Shown: one piece after another, positions 49,238 through 60,260 of the stretch
How the letters are laid out: the number at the start of each line of letters is the position of its first letter
Numbering within the stretch: position 1 is the first letter of the stretch
Source: Grifola frondosa
Lineage: Eukaryota > Basidiomycota > Agaricomycetes > Polyporales > Grifolaceae
Length of the DNA stretch: 64,000 nucleotides
Reading direction: 5' to 3'
Assembly: GCA_001683735.1 (NCBI GenBank)
Contig: LUGG01000022.1
Location: 806,001 to 870,000, forward strand
Translations under genes and position numbers: made by a program
The notes under the pieces: model-generated
Seen by the model: only the letters and a program-made list of their open reading frames with translations
Database searches by the model: none
Told to the model about the DNA's origin: nothing

Positions 49238-50800
49238 CTACTCCCTGAGTCTCGATGGACCGGGTTCGGCTCTAATGGACCCACGAATACTGATCTGGCC
49301 TGACATCACTTCCTGGTCGCGGGCCAGCACGTCCTCGTGCTCGCACTCTTCACTCATCCCCTCCTCGTCCACGGAATCGGGATCGATCACAGAGAACGAG
49401 AATTCGTGCTCCAGAGGGGCACCTATGGGTTCGACGAAAGTCGCAAACTGGATAGAGCCAATAAACGATGGGCGACTTGTGTCTCCAGTTGCACACTGGG
49501 ACGCCTCGACCTCGCGGAGATTGAGCATGAATCGCGATATGACGATTGTTGTCATTCTATACGATGGCCCGGGACATCAAAAGAATCCAAAATGAAGAGC
49601 AATTTAATCGCAGTTACTTACGGGTTGATGAACAAGGCGATATAAGAGGTGTCTTCCTGATGATAGTACGGAGGTCCCGCGGGTGAATATTAGCAGAGAT
49701 GTAAGACAAATCTCCTTACGAAAGTTTCGTCCAAATATTTCAGTATGATATCTGCAATGTTCAACATCAATAAGGTTCTATCAGGCACGTTGTCGTCAGA
49801 TAACAGCAGACCTATCTTGACTACGTATAACTTACGAGAAGTATGTCGTACCTGATGGAGGAGCATCAGATCGGCGCATATATCGAGGCAGCAATCGATA
49901 CTAACCATCCCTCAAGATCAAAGTGTGAAATGGAGCTCGGACATTAGCCTCTGCGGCACCTCGACTTCTCCAGTACGTCTGGTGTATAGTTACTGTAAGA
50001 ACAATTACGTCTGCAGTGATTGTTGTCGCACGCAATATATACGTCACTGGGAGTATCGCGTGAGCTGAGCACTTGAGCCGTATGAGACCGGGAGCACTAT
50101 ATACATCTATACAACACACAGACTCAGTCAACAAGATGCAGTAACATGGACGAACTTCACTGACGTGTTTGTGAGTTCCGGTGAGACCAAATAAAATGAT
50201 GTACAAGTGATAGGAGGTGGAGCTACAACCACCACTTGTTGCAAATACAGAAACTAAAAGCATATATTGCGCTTTAATTACACTCTAACCTCAATGCAGG
50301 GAACAGGGCTCACCAGTGCAATGCCGACGGGAACCAGTGACATGACGAATACCAATGATGCAATTTGCCATCGACGGCCAGACAACGCATATACTCGGAG
50401 ACCCGAGAATGCTTCACAGAATATAGATGACCAGTCAGCAGCAAGAATATCATATGATCAATGGGGACTCACCAGCCACAAGCAGAAGGGAAGACATATC
50501 CAAAGGGACCTGCAACCAAATTAACACGGAACAGCTCTGGAAAATCGAGTGGGCCACCGCAATCCACAGCAATTGGACAAGAACTGTACTGTCGATGATC
50601 ACCACATCAGGAAATGGGTTTATCTCCTCATGGTCCGTATGGCACCGTATGGAGCCAAGGAGCGGATGAAGAGTCCCCCCAAATTGCGGAGATAACCAGA
50701 TCCTCCCGGCGCTGCATGGAGATTGACGCCTCCATATGGAGCCAAAGGAGCCATTCCCACGGTCGCTCAAAACATGAAGGTAAGCTCTCACAAAGACATC
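49238..50800 (-). pseudogene. DUF6533 family gene, copy 5, 5'-truncated
   Basis: The C-terminal two thirds are well conserved: CSVLIWLQVPLDMSSLLLVA, FSGLRVYALSGRRWQIASL with VFVMSLVPVGIAL, VVVAPPPITCTSFYLVSPE, TTITADVIVLTVTIHQTYW, HTLILRDG, TLLMLNIADIILKYLDETF, and the last exon 49555-49238 with VISRFMLNLREVEASQCATG...FATFVEPIGAPLEHEFS and an acidic tail. The N-terminal core with FDREYxxxWKRRFS is not found in the next 1 kb upstream, where the sequence turns A/T-rich. So the copy lacks its first transmembrane segments and its start. Splice sites are otherwise intact, pointing to recent truncation. Confidence 0.65.
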
Positions 50801-51929
50801 TCTGTGTAATGGTTTAATTTCAATACAATCCGAGTAGCTACTATGAGTGTGATGTCTATTATCAATGTCTTATACTGAAATATACTCATTGCTGTGAGCT
50901 TGTACAGTGTTATTCAGTTCAGCTCATATGTGGTATTGATTGCTCTGAATAACTCAAAAAAAAACTATGAGGCACCACACATAACAATTGAGAAGTGGTG
51001 GGGCACATTTTTGTTGCTTCACTGAATTCAAATAGAATATTTGTGTCTTGCTGTCTCTGCCTGTCTCCGCACGGAGAGTGCTATCTCAATTTGGCACCGA
51101 AAGAAAGTGGCGGAGATTGAATCTCCACTCGGAGATATCCTGGTTTCCTGATGCAGAGGCTGGCAGTAGCATACATGATACAATGTACTTACAGGTTAAT
51201 CGATATACATGAACGATTGTAATCACAGTCATGCTCATACATGTTTCGCCTGTACTTACAGGACATTCGTGCCACGTGCTCTCAGCCGTCCATTTATGGC
51301 GAGCATCCGGGCTGTTCACTCTGGGACCTCCCCTCGCTGTTGCCAACGACGAGCTCCAGTGCGCTCTCGCTCCTCGATGCGCCGTGACGTGCGCACCTTC
51401 TCTGATACGCCGTATACAACCCTTGCAGAAAGATCTTGAGATATCCGTTCGATCGATCTTGAGATACTCTGTTCGGTTTTGCAGTCCATCTGTCGGTGCC
51501 TCTCGCGTTATGTCGATCTAATGTCGTCCATCCGTATGTTTTCGTCCTTTAATCTAGATATGTTTTTTAGAGAATACAGATTTTTTGTTATGTTTCTGCT
51601 TGTATGTTTTTGTCCCTTAATCTAGATATGTTTTTTTAGAGAATGCAGATATTTCTGGTTATGTTTCTGGTTCCCTCTAGGTTTTTTTTTTCGTAGAATT
51701 TTCAATTTGATGAATGTAACATTTTTTATGTTTATCCCATCACTCTGTCCGCGCCGTAGCAGCAACATTAATATTGAACACATGAAATTGCATTGCAAGT
51801 ATTTAACCAAAATAGGCAAGTATTCAAAAGGAGGCAGACGACCGACCACGGCAGAAAGAGCCAATTTTCGACGCCACGTCACTAGAAACCACGTACAATG
51901 GGTCACGGGAGGCTAGTCCGCAGGAAGGA
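50801..51929. other. Intergenic region flanking the KDZ element
   Basis: It is A/T-rich and lacks genes. It contains the 68-bp tandem duplication at 51534-51671. The outer end of the KDZ transposon should lie in this stretch, but I did not find a terminal repeat. Confidence 0.4.
51534..51671. repeat. Two-copy tandem repeat, 68-bp unit
   Basis: Copy one starts at 51534 (GTATGTTTTCGTCC) and copy two at 51602 (GTATGTTTTTGTCCC). Both contain AATCTAGATATGTTTTTT and end in GTTATGTTTCTG. They are about 85 to 90 percent identical by eye, T-rich and non-coding. Confidence 0.75.
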
Positions 51930-54900
51930 CTAGTCCTGCGTGAATGGAGGAGCGCTGTCCTGCAGAGACAACCACTCCTGGACATGTCGCCAAGCAAAAG
52001 TGCATTTGTTGTGCATTTCCAAGCGAATCTCCGCTTGACGGTGCGCGTATGCATTAGCTCCTTCCATATATCCCGGAGAGGTGAACACCTGCCGGTCGAG
52101 TAATCCCCGCCACCGCTGCGCCATCCAAACATGAAACGCCAGCACCCGACGCATTTCCTCTTCGAGCAGCTTACACTCTTCCCACCAACGATAAGCCCGA
52201 GCCCTTGCTTTACACCACTCTCGCCGAAGGGCTAAGACAATCCATAAGCGATGTGCACACATCACAAAAAATCTTAACTCACAATCTTGGAGATGTTCTT
52301 GAACCCTGCCATCCTTGTCGCATTCGACTACCGCTCCACAGGCCTTCCAGATCCACGATAGTGTTCGTCGACCCTCACTCTCACCATCCTCGCCCTCTGT
52401 AACATGGCGCACATCGCCGTCGTTGAGTGGCCATAAGGCGGCCTGCCAGCCCGACTTCCCAAGAATCGCGGCCATGGAGACGAGCGCGGCTTGCGCAGTC
52501 CGATAGCGAGAGACGTCAGCATCGACCTTGGACTGGACGCCGGTTATAATGGTCCTCGCGCGAGTGTTATGGTGTTGCCCACGGACGAAGCGGTCCTTAT
52601 ATTTGTAAAGATGGCTCCGTAACTCAAGGTGTCCGCGCAGGTCGTTCAAGACGTCATGGGCCTGTGCATGCCGCAAGCGCCATTCCTGCTCCAGGAGGGA
52701 CGTGTCACAAGGGATTTTATTGCAGACCGCAGATGGCAGCAATAAAGGCACGTGCTGCGGAAGAACAGTGGTGTCGGTAGAGATCGTGCGCTGGCGATGT
52801 GCTGCTACCCCGGGCATGTACAGGAGTTGAACTTCGCGCCAAGCGTCGATCTTGCGTTGAAGAGTGTTCTGTCTTTCAATAAGCTTTGCACGTTGCAAAT
52901 CTGTGGCGTGTTGGCCGAGCGCTGCGGCATCTACCTTGAGACGGCGTCTACCGACGCATCGAATGTTAGATATATATTCTTCTGTATTAAAAATGACAGC
53001 ACTCACTGATGTTCTTCCAGCTCGAGGCCAACAACGATCATACTGCTTGCGGTAAAGTCTTCGTGCAGAATAGTTGCCTTTCCAGTACGTAAAGCCTCAG
53101 CGTCTTCTTCAGCGAGTTGCAATCGGATAGCGGCTTGGCTGAGTGCTAGAGGTGTACAGATTTAATATGAGTTGAACGGGTAATATAAATCACATACTTG
53201 AACGTTTAATTTCAAACGGGTTGGGACAAGACGAATCGTCTTCCCAGCCCTTGACGGCGAGCAACCACGTGTCCGTGTCCTCGGATGGTAATGTCGAGTG
53301 GAGCTCCTTGAAGGCATTCGCATGATCATTGCATTGTTGAACTGCTTCCTTGATCTTCGCCAAAAATGTAGCGGCTGGAATCAATAAAATGAGGACGATA
53401 TGATTTCGGACAAATACACTGACTTACGTATCTTCGTCACCTTGTTCCAGTTGTAATCGCCGAAGACATCATCTAACAGGTCACGGCGTGAACCAGGGCC
53501 CATTTCTCGAGTACTGGTAGCAAAGGGGTTTGCGGCGGCCCATCCGCGCTCGACACCCTCGCCATCGGTGCGGCCAACGCCCGGCGTGAAGTTGAATGAA
53601 TAATTTGCGCGACACAACTCTCGATGAGCAGGTAGGTGGAACTTGGGGACGAGCCAGCGAATATCGTGCCCCTCGAGTGTCGTAAAGCCATAGATTAAGA
53701 ACCGTTCCTCCACGTTCTTATCATAAGAGCACGACACGTCATATCCGCCATCAACCTTCTTAGGAACGTTTCGCTTGAGAGTCGAATTGACGACATAGTC
53801 CATGTTCACATGCCTATATGTGATTGTGAGTGATACGTTTCGAGTGTGTCCGTGGCAAACTCACCTCTCGCCTTTTTGAAGATCCGCAACTGAGCAGGGT
53901 TGCTTCATATCATGCCGGACACAATCTGCCGTAGCCACGCCGCTCGCAGCCGTCCCACCAGACCTCTTCATGTGTGCGAGCTTGAGCGCGTCGTGGTTGT
54001 TGCATATATTGATCGGCTCTGGCACCAAGTCGCTATATGCTGCCAGATGGGCCTTGTAGCGGGTCTCTTCGACGAAGTACGCGTAGCCGTGATTAAGGCC
54101 AGGGTCAACAGCATCCGAAGATACGTTCTTGCGTTTGAGGCGGAAGTTCGCATCAATGCCGAGAAAGAGTCGATAAAGCCACCTAGAGACCAGCATTTGC
54201 ATTGACTGCATATATAATGATTTTAAATATGTCACTTACGCTGTTTCCGGAGGGGCATCGCCCCAATCATCGGGTAAGTTGATGCCTGGATGGGGACAAG
54301 CAGGACACAAAACCGCGCATTCGCCCTCGGCCGTTGCACTAATACCCCCCGGATCATTGCCCCGTCCAGCGCGCTTCATCATCTTGAGGTGCCGCCACTC
54401 ATGAACCATAAGCATAAAGGAGTGATAGCGGTCCTATACAATTGTAATGAGCACATAATATAACAACTTAGCATTGATAGCGTACCTTCGGGGGTGATAC
54501 ACCCGTGTTGTCAGTCCGACGGGCAAGGGATAAGTAAAACTCGAAGCCCGATATCTTCGACTGCACTGATAGCAGGTGAAAATGTTCAAGCAGAGCAAAG
54601 GTGGCAGCGGTTTTGGGGTTGACTGAGGTAGCGGGATACCACCGAAATCGAAGCAGTTGGATAGTATGAGGGAGTGCAAGTTCGCAGGCACAGAAGTCTA
54701 CGGAGACTTCGTGGATACCGCAAACGTCCAGGACAACGAAGTCATTCCCAAATGCTTGTTGAGGGTTGGCACACTGTACCCCAACCGCGTGTCCCAGTTG
54801 GATTCGCAGGCCCAGTGCCTTGAGAGTAACTCTGCGAAAATGTGTCCCAGTCCAGTACTAGACATTGATAGGTCAGAAATGTAGGAGAAGGAAAGCAAGA

Positions 54901-55577
54901 ACGCACCTGAATCCGATGGAGAGGATTCCAGATGTGGTGAGTTACTGTGCACTCCTTACAGTAGAGCGCGGCGTCGTGGCAGTCCATGCAACGATATGTA
55001 GGAATCCCGCCAGCACATGTAGGACAGTCTATGCTGGTGAAGTCACCACGACCTTCAAGGCGAAGAAGTTCCCGAAAGAAATTGGTCTGCCTTCGGGATC
55101 CACTCCAAAAGTGGGCGGTCCTAAAATTGAATAGTTCAATGGCATATCGACAACCGTGCAAGAGCTACGTACCCCAGCCGTGCGTCTTCGAGGCTGCAAA
55201 TCTGCCTCTATATCTTCGAGACGGTTGCATATATATTCAAGGTCCAAAGGTTCCGAGGCGTGAAAGTCTGCCCCGTCACTAGGCGTCGCACAGGTAGGCG
55301 ACTCTGCAAGAGATAGACGAGGACGCTTGGGAGAAGAGGGTGCTTCGTAGAAGGTAGTGCGAACGGAGGTCCTGTCAGTATCGATATTGATAGAATAGGT
55401 GACGTGGCGATGAAGAGAGACAGTTGTTGATGGAGGAACGAGAGTGTCGTCGTCGTCGTCGTCATCGTCGTCGTCCTCAGCAGCATAATAGTGAATATTT
55501 GTGACACGACGGCGCGGCATGAAGTTGCCGATCTTGCGGGCGAAAGCGCGGAGCACGGAAAATTTAGAGAAAGGCAT
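51930..55577 (-). mobile_element. KDZ (Kyakuja-Dileera-Zisupton) DNA transposon
   Basis: The transposase gene described in the CDS entry defines the element. The boundaries given are those of the coding region; terminal inverted repeats and the target duplication were not located. KDZ elements are the characteristic large transposons of Agaricomycetes and often carry CxC cysteine-cluster modules, as here. Confidence 0.8.
51930..55577 (-). CDS. KDZ transposase with CxC2-like cysteine cluster
   Basis: Multi-exon gene from MPFSKFSVLRAFARK (55577) to the last exon 52947-51930, roughly 1000 aa. It begins with a basic and disordered segment with a ten-Asp run from a GAC repeat (about 55447-55483). 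The CxC2 cluster follows (CPTCAGGIPTYRCMDCHDAA, CKECTVTHH), with GLRIQLGH, CGIHEVSVDFCAC and WYPATSVNPKTAATFALLE. The catalytic core has FLGIDANFRLKRK (first Asp), VNMDYVV, WLVPKFHLPAHRELC and GVGRTDGEGVERGWA (Glu). The C-terminal 330 residues form a helical, Arg-rich region. It would cut and paste its own element. At 55071-55083 (TTT run, minus strand) the frame shifts between KADQF and RELLRLEGRGD, so as read the N terminus is disconnected; otherwise introns are regular. Either a dying copy or a sequ­ence error. Confidence 0.85.
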
Positions 55578-56100
55578 TGGAGTATGAGAGAAAGAGCCGC
55601 TGTTGGTATCGTAATGAATCGGTCATATAGACGCAGGATATCGAAGTCAAAAAAACGTACCGTGGCCCGAACAAGCCAAAAGCCGTACACGCCGGATTGG
55701 TGCCATGGAAGGATACGTGTCCCATTATGAAAGTGCAAGCCCCACATTCGAGCCAACGTGAACGCATGTTAACGTTCCTCGTCCTGATCTGGAATTCAAG
55801 CATGTCAGCCATATATTTCCGACACGAACTGTAGTTGTACAGAAGCGAATTGCAAGAACTCTCGATTCATGCCTGCGTGAGGTGTCCGTTATCATTGAGA
55901 TACTTCATTCCGCTTTCAAGTACAAATCTCAGGCCATATTCAACGGATGCGAGGAGCTGCATAAACTCTCGATCTGTTGCCTATGTGACCAGTGGACTTC
56001 GATACGTGCGAGTGTACCAGCTCGCAGCCTCATGTGCTGGCACAACTTTCAACGCGCTCAGCGCTGACTACTGAGTCTCAGCACAATTGAGCGACGGATT

Positions 56101-56360
56101 GTTTTGCCCAATATGACATGCAGAAGCTCATAATAAAAAGACTCACCTGCGCAACACCCGTTTGTAATCGGGGATCAATCCCAAGACACAGCTTCGATCG
56201 ACAGCCAATAGGCTTAGATATGTCTAGACGTTTTGCTCAATACGACACGCAGAAGCTCGTAATGAAAAGACTCACCTAGGCAACCACCCGTTTGGAATCG
56301 GGGATCAGTCCCCAAGTGACAGCTTCGATCAACAGCCAATAGTCTTAGATATTTTTAGAT
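56101..56360. repeat. Two-copy tandem duplication, ~130-bp unit
   Basis: Copy one starts at 56101 (GTTTTGCCCAATATGACA) and copy two at 56230 (GTTTTGCTCAATACGACA). Shared blocks include GCAGAAGCTC, AAAAGACTCACCT, AATCGGGGATCA, AGCTTCGATC and ACAGCCAATAG. Differences are point changes and 1-2 base indels. Non-coding. Confidence 0.8.
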
Positions 56361-57739
56361 GTTGACAGTCTCGTCGATGTGCAGGGAGACCTGTTCAAGT
56401 TAGGCAAGAGCATAATAATATATTAGGAACAAAGCTTAAGTACGGACATGCAAGCTCCACAGTAACCCGATCGTAACGCCAAGGTACCGAATAAGTCACT
56501 GCGAAAGGCGATACTTCATCAGCCCGCGTGTATTGTTCGTCACCAGCTCGGATTGAACGTTGTGTTACAACGCAGATATCGGGCGACATTAACTCCACAT
56601 TGACAGAACCTCAATCACCCTCCTCCTGCTGTAGCCCCAGCCGTCCTACCATCGACGACGCCGCATATGTCCAACCCATCCGTGCCTAACCAATCCGCCA
56701 TCTTTATCACCCCGCCCCAGCAGCGCCCATTACACCATCACCACTAAACCACCTCCTCCTAAACCCAGGCCGCCGTCACCCTGGCTTATCTCTGCCTGAC
56801 CGCAGTTGCCAAGCACCCAAGAAAGAAGTCCCCCATTCCATCCCGGACATCCCAAGAAAAGCAACATTACATTCAACTAAGATTTCGACGACCCGGCATT
56901 ATGCCGAACACGTCACGATCAAGAAAGGACACCCATTAACCACCTCAAGACCCAACAGCGATCGATTAACGCCCTACGCATCCGGCACGAAGACTACTGA
57001 TCGAGAATCAGTATGGATTCTCCGCAGGAAAGTGTTGACTTACTAGATACCCGATTGGCGGCCTATATTAGTACCCTGCACGACATCAGTCCAAGGTCAT
57101 GCACCATGTCGGAGACCACATACCTGTGTACGCCGCCGCGCTTCAAGACGACAGGGCCCGCACACTACCTGCAGCACAACTTTAGTCAATTGTGCGGCCT
57201 CGTACGCACATTCCTTACCTCACGCGCGCATCACGGACACCTGCGAACAACGTCGTCAATTGTAAGCCTTCCAGACGCGAGGGTAAACTTACCGGCCATC
57301 AATCATGATCCATGCCCACCCTCTTAACCTCCGACATAAGAATTATTCCCTACTAATCCCGACAGGTCAGCATACGTGAACGCTGAGTGAGAGGTCAGAT
57401 ACCAATGCGCCGACACAGTAAAATTAATGCTTACTACGATATAAAGTAAATAAATGTATCCAGAAGGTGTTCCACGAAGGAAAGGCGAAGAAACGAAGCG
57501 ATGGTGAAAGTAGGAGGGCAAGAGGGAATGGAGAGACTCTTCATCGAAGAGCGCCATATATACGTGTCCAGCTCAATTCCAACTCCGCTGCTGCTGAGAA
57601 TTCATACCGGTAGTTCGGTTCTCACGTGATCGGCCAATCCACGATTGAATAAAAAATAAAGACCGTGCATGTTCTCTGCGGTGGTCCAGAGAAATAAATA
57701 CATAAACGCGAAAACATAGAGAGGTATTTATATGTAAAT

Positions 57740-58430
57740 TAAATTCACTTCTGCGCTTTTTGAAGACCTGCAGAGTGCAGCAATGTAAGACGTTAGTATC
57801 TGGCTCACAATCAAGTAGCGCGCAAGGTTGACGATCGACTGAGATTAAGTAGACGAGATTTAAATGCCTACTAGATCATGAGTTCTCCAGCAGGTTTGAG
57901 TTGAGGCTCGAGAAAATTTCAACAATATATATTCACTTGCTAGCGCTTTCGGTAGCTCTGCATGTGTAGCAGGCTTTTGGACCCAATAGCTTCCTCTTCG
58001 ACATTTCAATCATCCGCTGCTACGACCAAGCCTGAGCTCTCTGCTGATATGCTTCCCCATCCTCCATTCTATCTCTCGTTACGATATCTTTGGAAGAGAA
58101 CCAATTGATTCATCATTAAATATGCCTCAAAATTCACTTCTGCCAATTTCAAGACCCACAGAGCGCAGCGTTGGTAACTGGCTTACAATCAAGCAGTGCG
58201 CCCTTGATGCGTTCACGATCGTTTGAGATTAATTTCAAATGCCTACCAGATGGGTTCCTCCACATTCCCGACATACATTTCATTAAATTTGCTCGAAACC
58301 CTTCTAACAGTACAGTTACTTGTGCTTTCGTAGCTCTGTCGGGCGGCCAATACTTTCAAACCTACTCCGTATCCTCCATTCTATCTTTCATTACGATATT
58401 CTTCGGTAAGGAAAACCACGATCTTGGCTA
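57740..58430. repeat. Diverged tandem duplication, ~390-bp unit
   Basis: Blocks recur at about 390-base offset: AAATTCACTTCTG at about 57740 and 58130, GGCTCACAATCAAG / GGCTTACAATCAAG near 57805 and 58180, AAATGCCTACTAGAT / AAATGCCTACCAGAT near 57860 and 58238, and TCCTCCATTCTATCT near 58060 and 58373. The second copy has lost some internal sequence. Non-coding as far as can be seen. Confidence 0.65.
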
Positions 58431-59045
58431 CCCAGCTCAACGCCGCCTCTCGACCAGCCAATTCCAGGTCCCCTGAATGCACTGTCCTACAGCCTCAATT
58501 TGAACCCACGCAGTAATCAACTTCTTTCCAAATGTCCTTCGTAAGACCATTCCCTCCATTCTTCCAGACTTGTGCACATTCATATCTCACTTCTATTATT
58601 TACTCGAACTATGTGGTCCCCAATTATGTCGCATAGTTCCCCAAGCTGTCGAGGAATTCTTGGGGGAGGATGGGAATCTCAAGGGAGTGATGTGTGCGGC
58701 AGCGAGCGTACCGGACACTAGCATGTCGGCCGTCTCGCGACGTCCGTACTGATTATGACTACGGATCGAGCACGTCTTCGTTCCGGTTTCGTAGTTAGTA
58801 TGTCGGTGCTTAATATCGAGATGTTTTCTTTTTCAAGATTGCTTGCACCCACGAGTGCCAGAATTTATGATGTCACTCCTCAAGTAATACTCGAATAGAC
58901 GTCAATCTTACGAACAAACCAATCATATTGGGTACAAATGACACTTCTACACGCGATACCAAGAAAGCTAGCAAAGCACTGAACAACCAATCATGATCAT
59001 CGATGCAAAATCAAATCCTCAAGCAACGCTTCTGGCCAGCACTCC

Positions 59046-59976
59046 TCACCCGACACGCTGAACTATGCCCAGCAGGAGAGCATGCTGAAACGCACTTTCT
59101 GCCTGAGCATGGGAGGTGTGGCGCGTGAAGATCGCTCCACTGACGCCAGTCACGTAGGTACTGGTTTGAATCCTTTTGATTGGTCAATATTGGTGAAGAA
59201 CGAATCTGCAAATAAAAACATACCATCCCTGGAAGACGCCCACTTCAGTTCCTCTGGTAACGGCGTACCAGCGGGAGTTAGGGTTAACTGTGCCGAGGCC
59301 AGTGGAAGGGCCAGCAGGAGGGCCAGCGGGAGGGCCAGTGGGAGGGCCAGCGGGAGGGCAGGCAGGAGGGCAGGCAGGAGGGGGTGCAGCGGCAGTGTAA
59401 GCGGGAGGAGTGTCGCCGACTAAAGTAGACGTAGTCGGAGTAGCGGTAATGATGTTAGTGGGTCCGGGTACAACGAGCGCACCAGCAGCAGGCCCAGCAG
59501 GTGCGACTGGCGCAGGTCCAGCAGCCACAGGAGCAGCCGGGGTAGCGTCCGCTGGCGTGATGTCAGCTGCGGAATCCAAGGCCTGAATGAGGGCCTCGTT
59601 GTCGAACGAGTCGTCGCGCCAGTAAAGTTCCTCATCGCTATCATCGGAAGCGACGCCTGGAGAATGTCAGACTAAGTCGTAGAACGGCAATATGAACATA
59701 CCATCACCATCACGATTGTCACAGCGAGAAGGTCCAACGTTCTCCACACTGGCGGTCGAAGACGCAGCAGCAACCTGGGTGGCGGCGACCTGAGCAGCGA
59801 CTGAAGTGTACGGTGTGAGGAAGGAAGGTACAAAAAGAACATGGAACGCACCCTCTTCTTGCTCACGGATAAGCTCGATGGCAGCGGAGCTGCGCGAGCG
59901 TGAAGGTAGAAGCCGGCGGCGGCGAACCAGGCGCGTCCTCGGCGGCTTCGACCTTCTCACTCTTGTGCACGGACAT
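59046..59976 (-). CDS. Protein with RNase H1 N-terminal (Cauli_VI)-like domain, basidiomycete-specific architecture
   Basis: Exons 59976-59852, 59800-59702, 59656-59224, 59172-59046 give 261 aa if two bases are restored. It starts MSVHKSEKVEAAED and FTLAQL..AAIELIREQEE, then Ala/Gln- and acidic-rich sequence (SDDSDEELYWRDD). A Pro/Ala low-complexity stretch encoded by a 12-bp minisatellite follows. The C-terminal domain reads RWYAVTRGTEVGVFQGW, TGVSGAIFTRHTSHAQAESA and LLGIVQRVG. The V-x-x-G-x-x-x-G-V-F...W...V-x-G-x-x-G-A-x-F pattern is that of the small double-stranded RNA / RNA-DNA hybrid binding domain of RNase H1, detached here from any nuclease. The frame slips near 59886-59893 within a GC dinucleotide run. 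It is divergent from the next gene, 284 bases apart. Confidence 0.65.
59291..59385. repeat. 12-bp minisatellite inside the RNase H1-N-like gene
   Basis: Variants of GGGAGGGCCAGC and GGGAGGGCAGGC are repeated about eight times head to tail. On the coding (minus) strand they specify a Pro/Ala/Gly-rich run (PPAGPP/PPACPP). Confidence 0.75.
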
Positions 59977-60260
59977 CGGGGAATTGTTTGTAGACAGGTG
60001 CGGGGTTGTACTATTCTCCCGTCAAGATCAAACGCTGTTATAAGTGATGCGATCACTGGACGACAAGCTCATTAATTGGTCGATAAAATCGTATCAGAGG
60101 CCGTAATTTGGGAATAGATCGCGGCAACTTGATTGGATGTTCAAACGTGTATACTCAGCTCCGAGAACGCATGAACCCACTCCCTCGTTTCTTGCTATCC
60201 CAGTACGGTATCTTCTGGAAGGCTTCGTGCTCACTGTTTACGATTGCGACCTCGTAATAT

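Larger units (their letters stand above)
55578..59045. other. Gene-poor repeat-rich region
   Basis: About 3.5 kb with two diverged tandem duplications (listed separately). The stretch 56600-57330 has a plus-strand composition poor in G and rich in CC/AC, unlike its surroundings, and may be old transposon DNA. The only ORF over 100 codons there (57013-57327) shows no motif. No RNA gene seen. Confidence 0.5.

Noticed and set aside
59160..59175. tRNA-like B-box GGTTTGAATCC
   Set aside because: It lies at a splice acceptor of the RNase H1-N-like gene and has no tRNA context.
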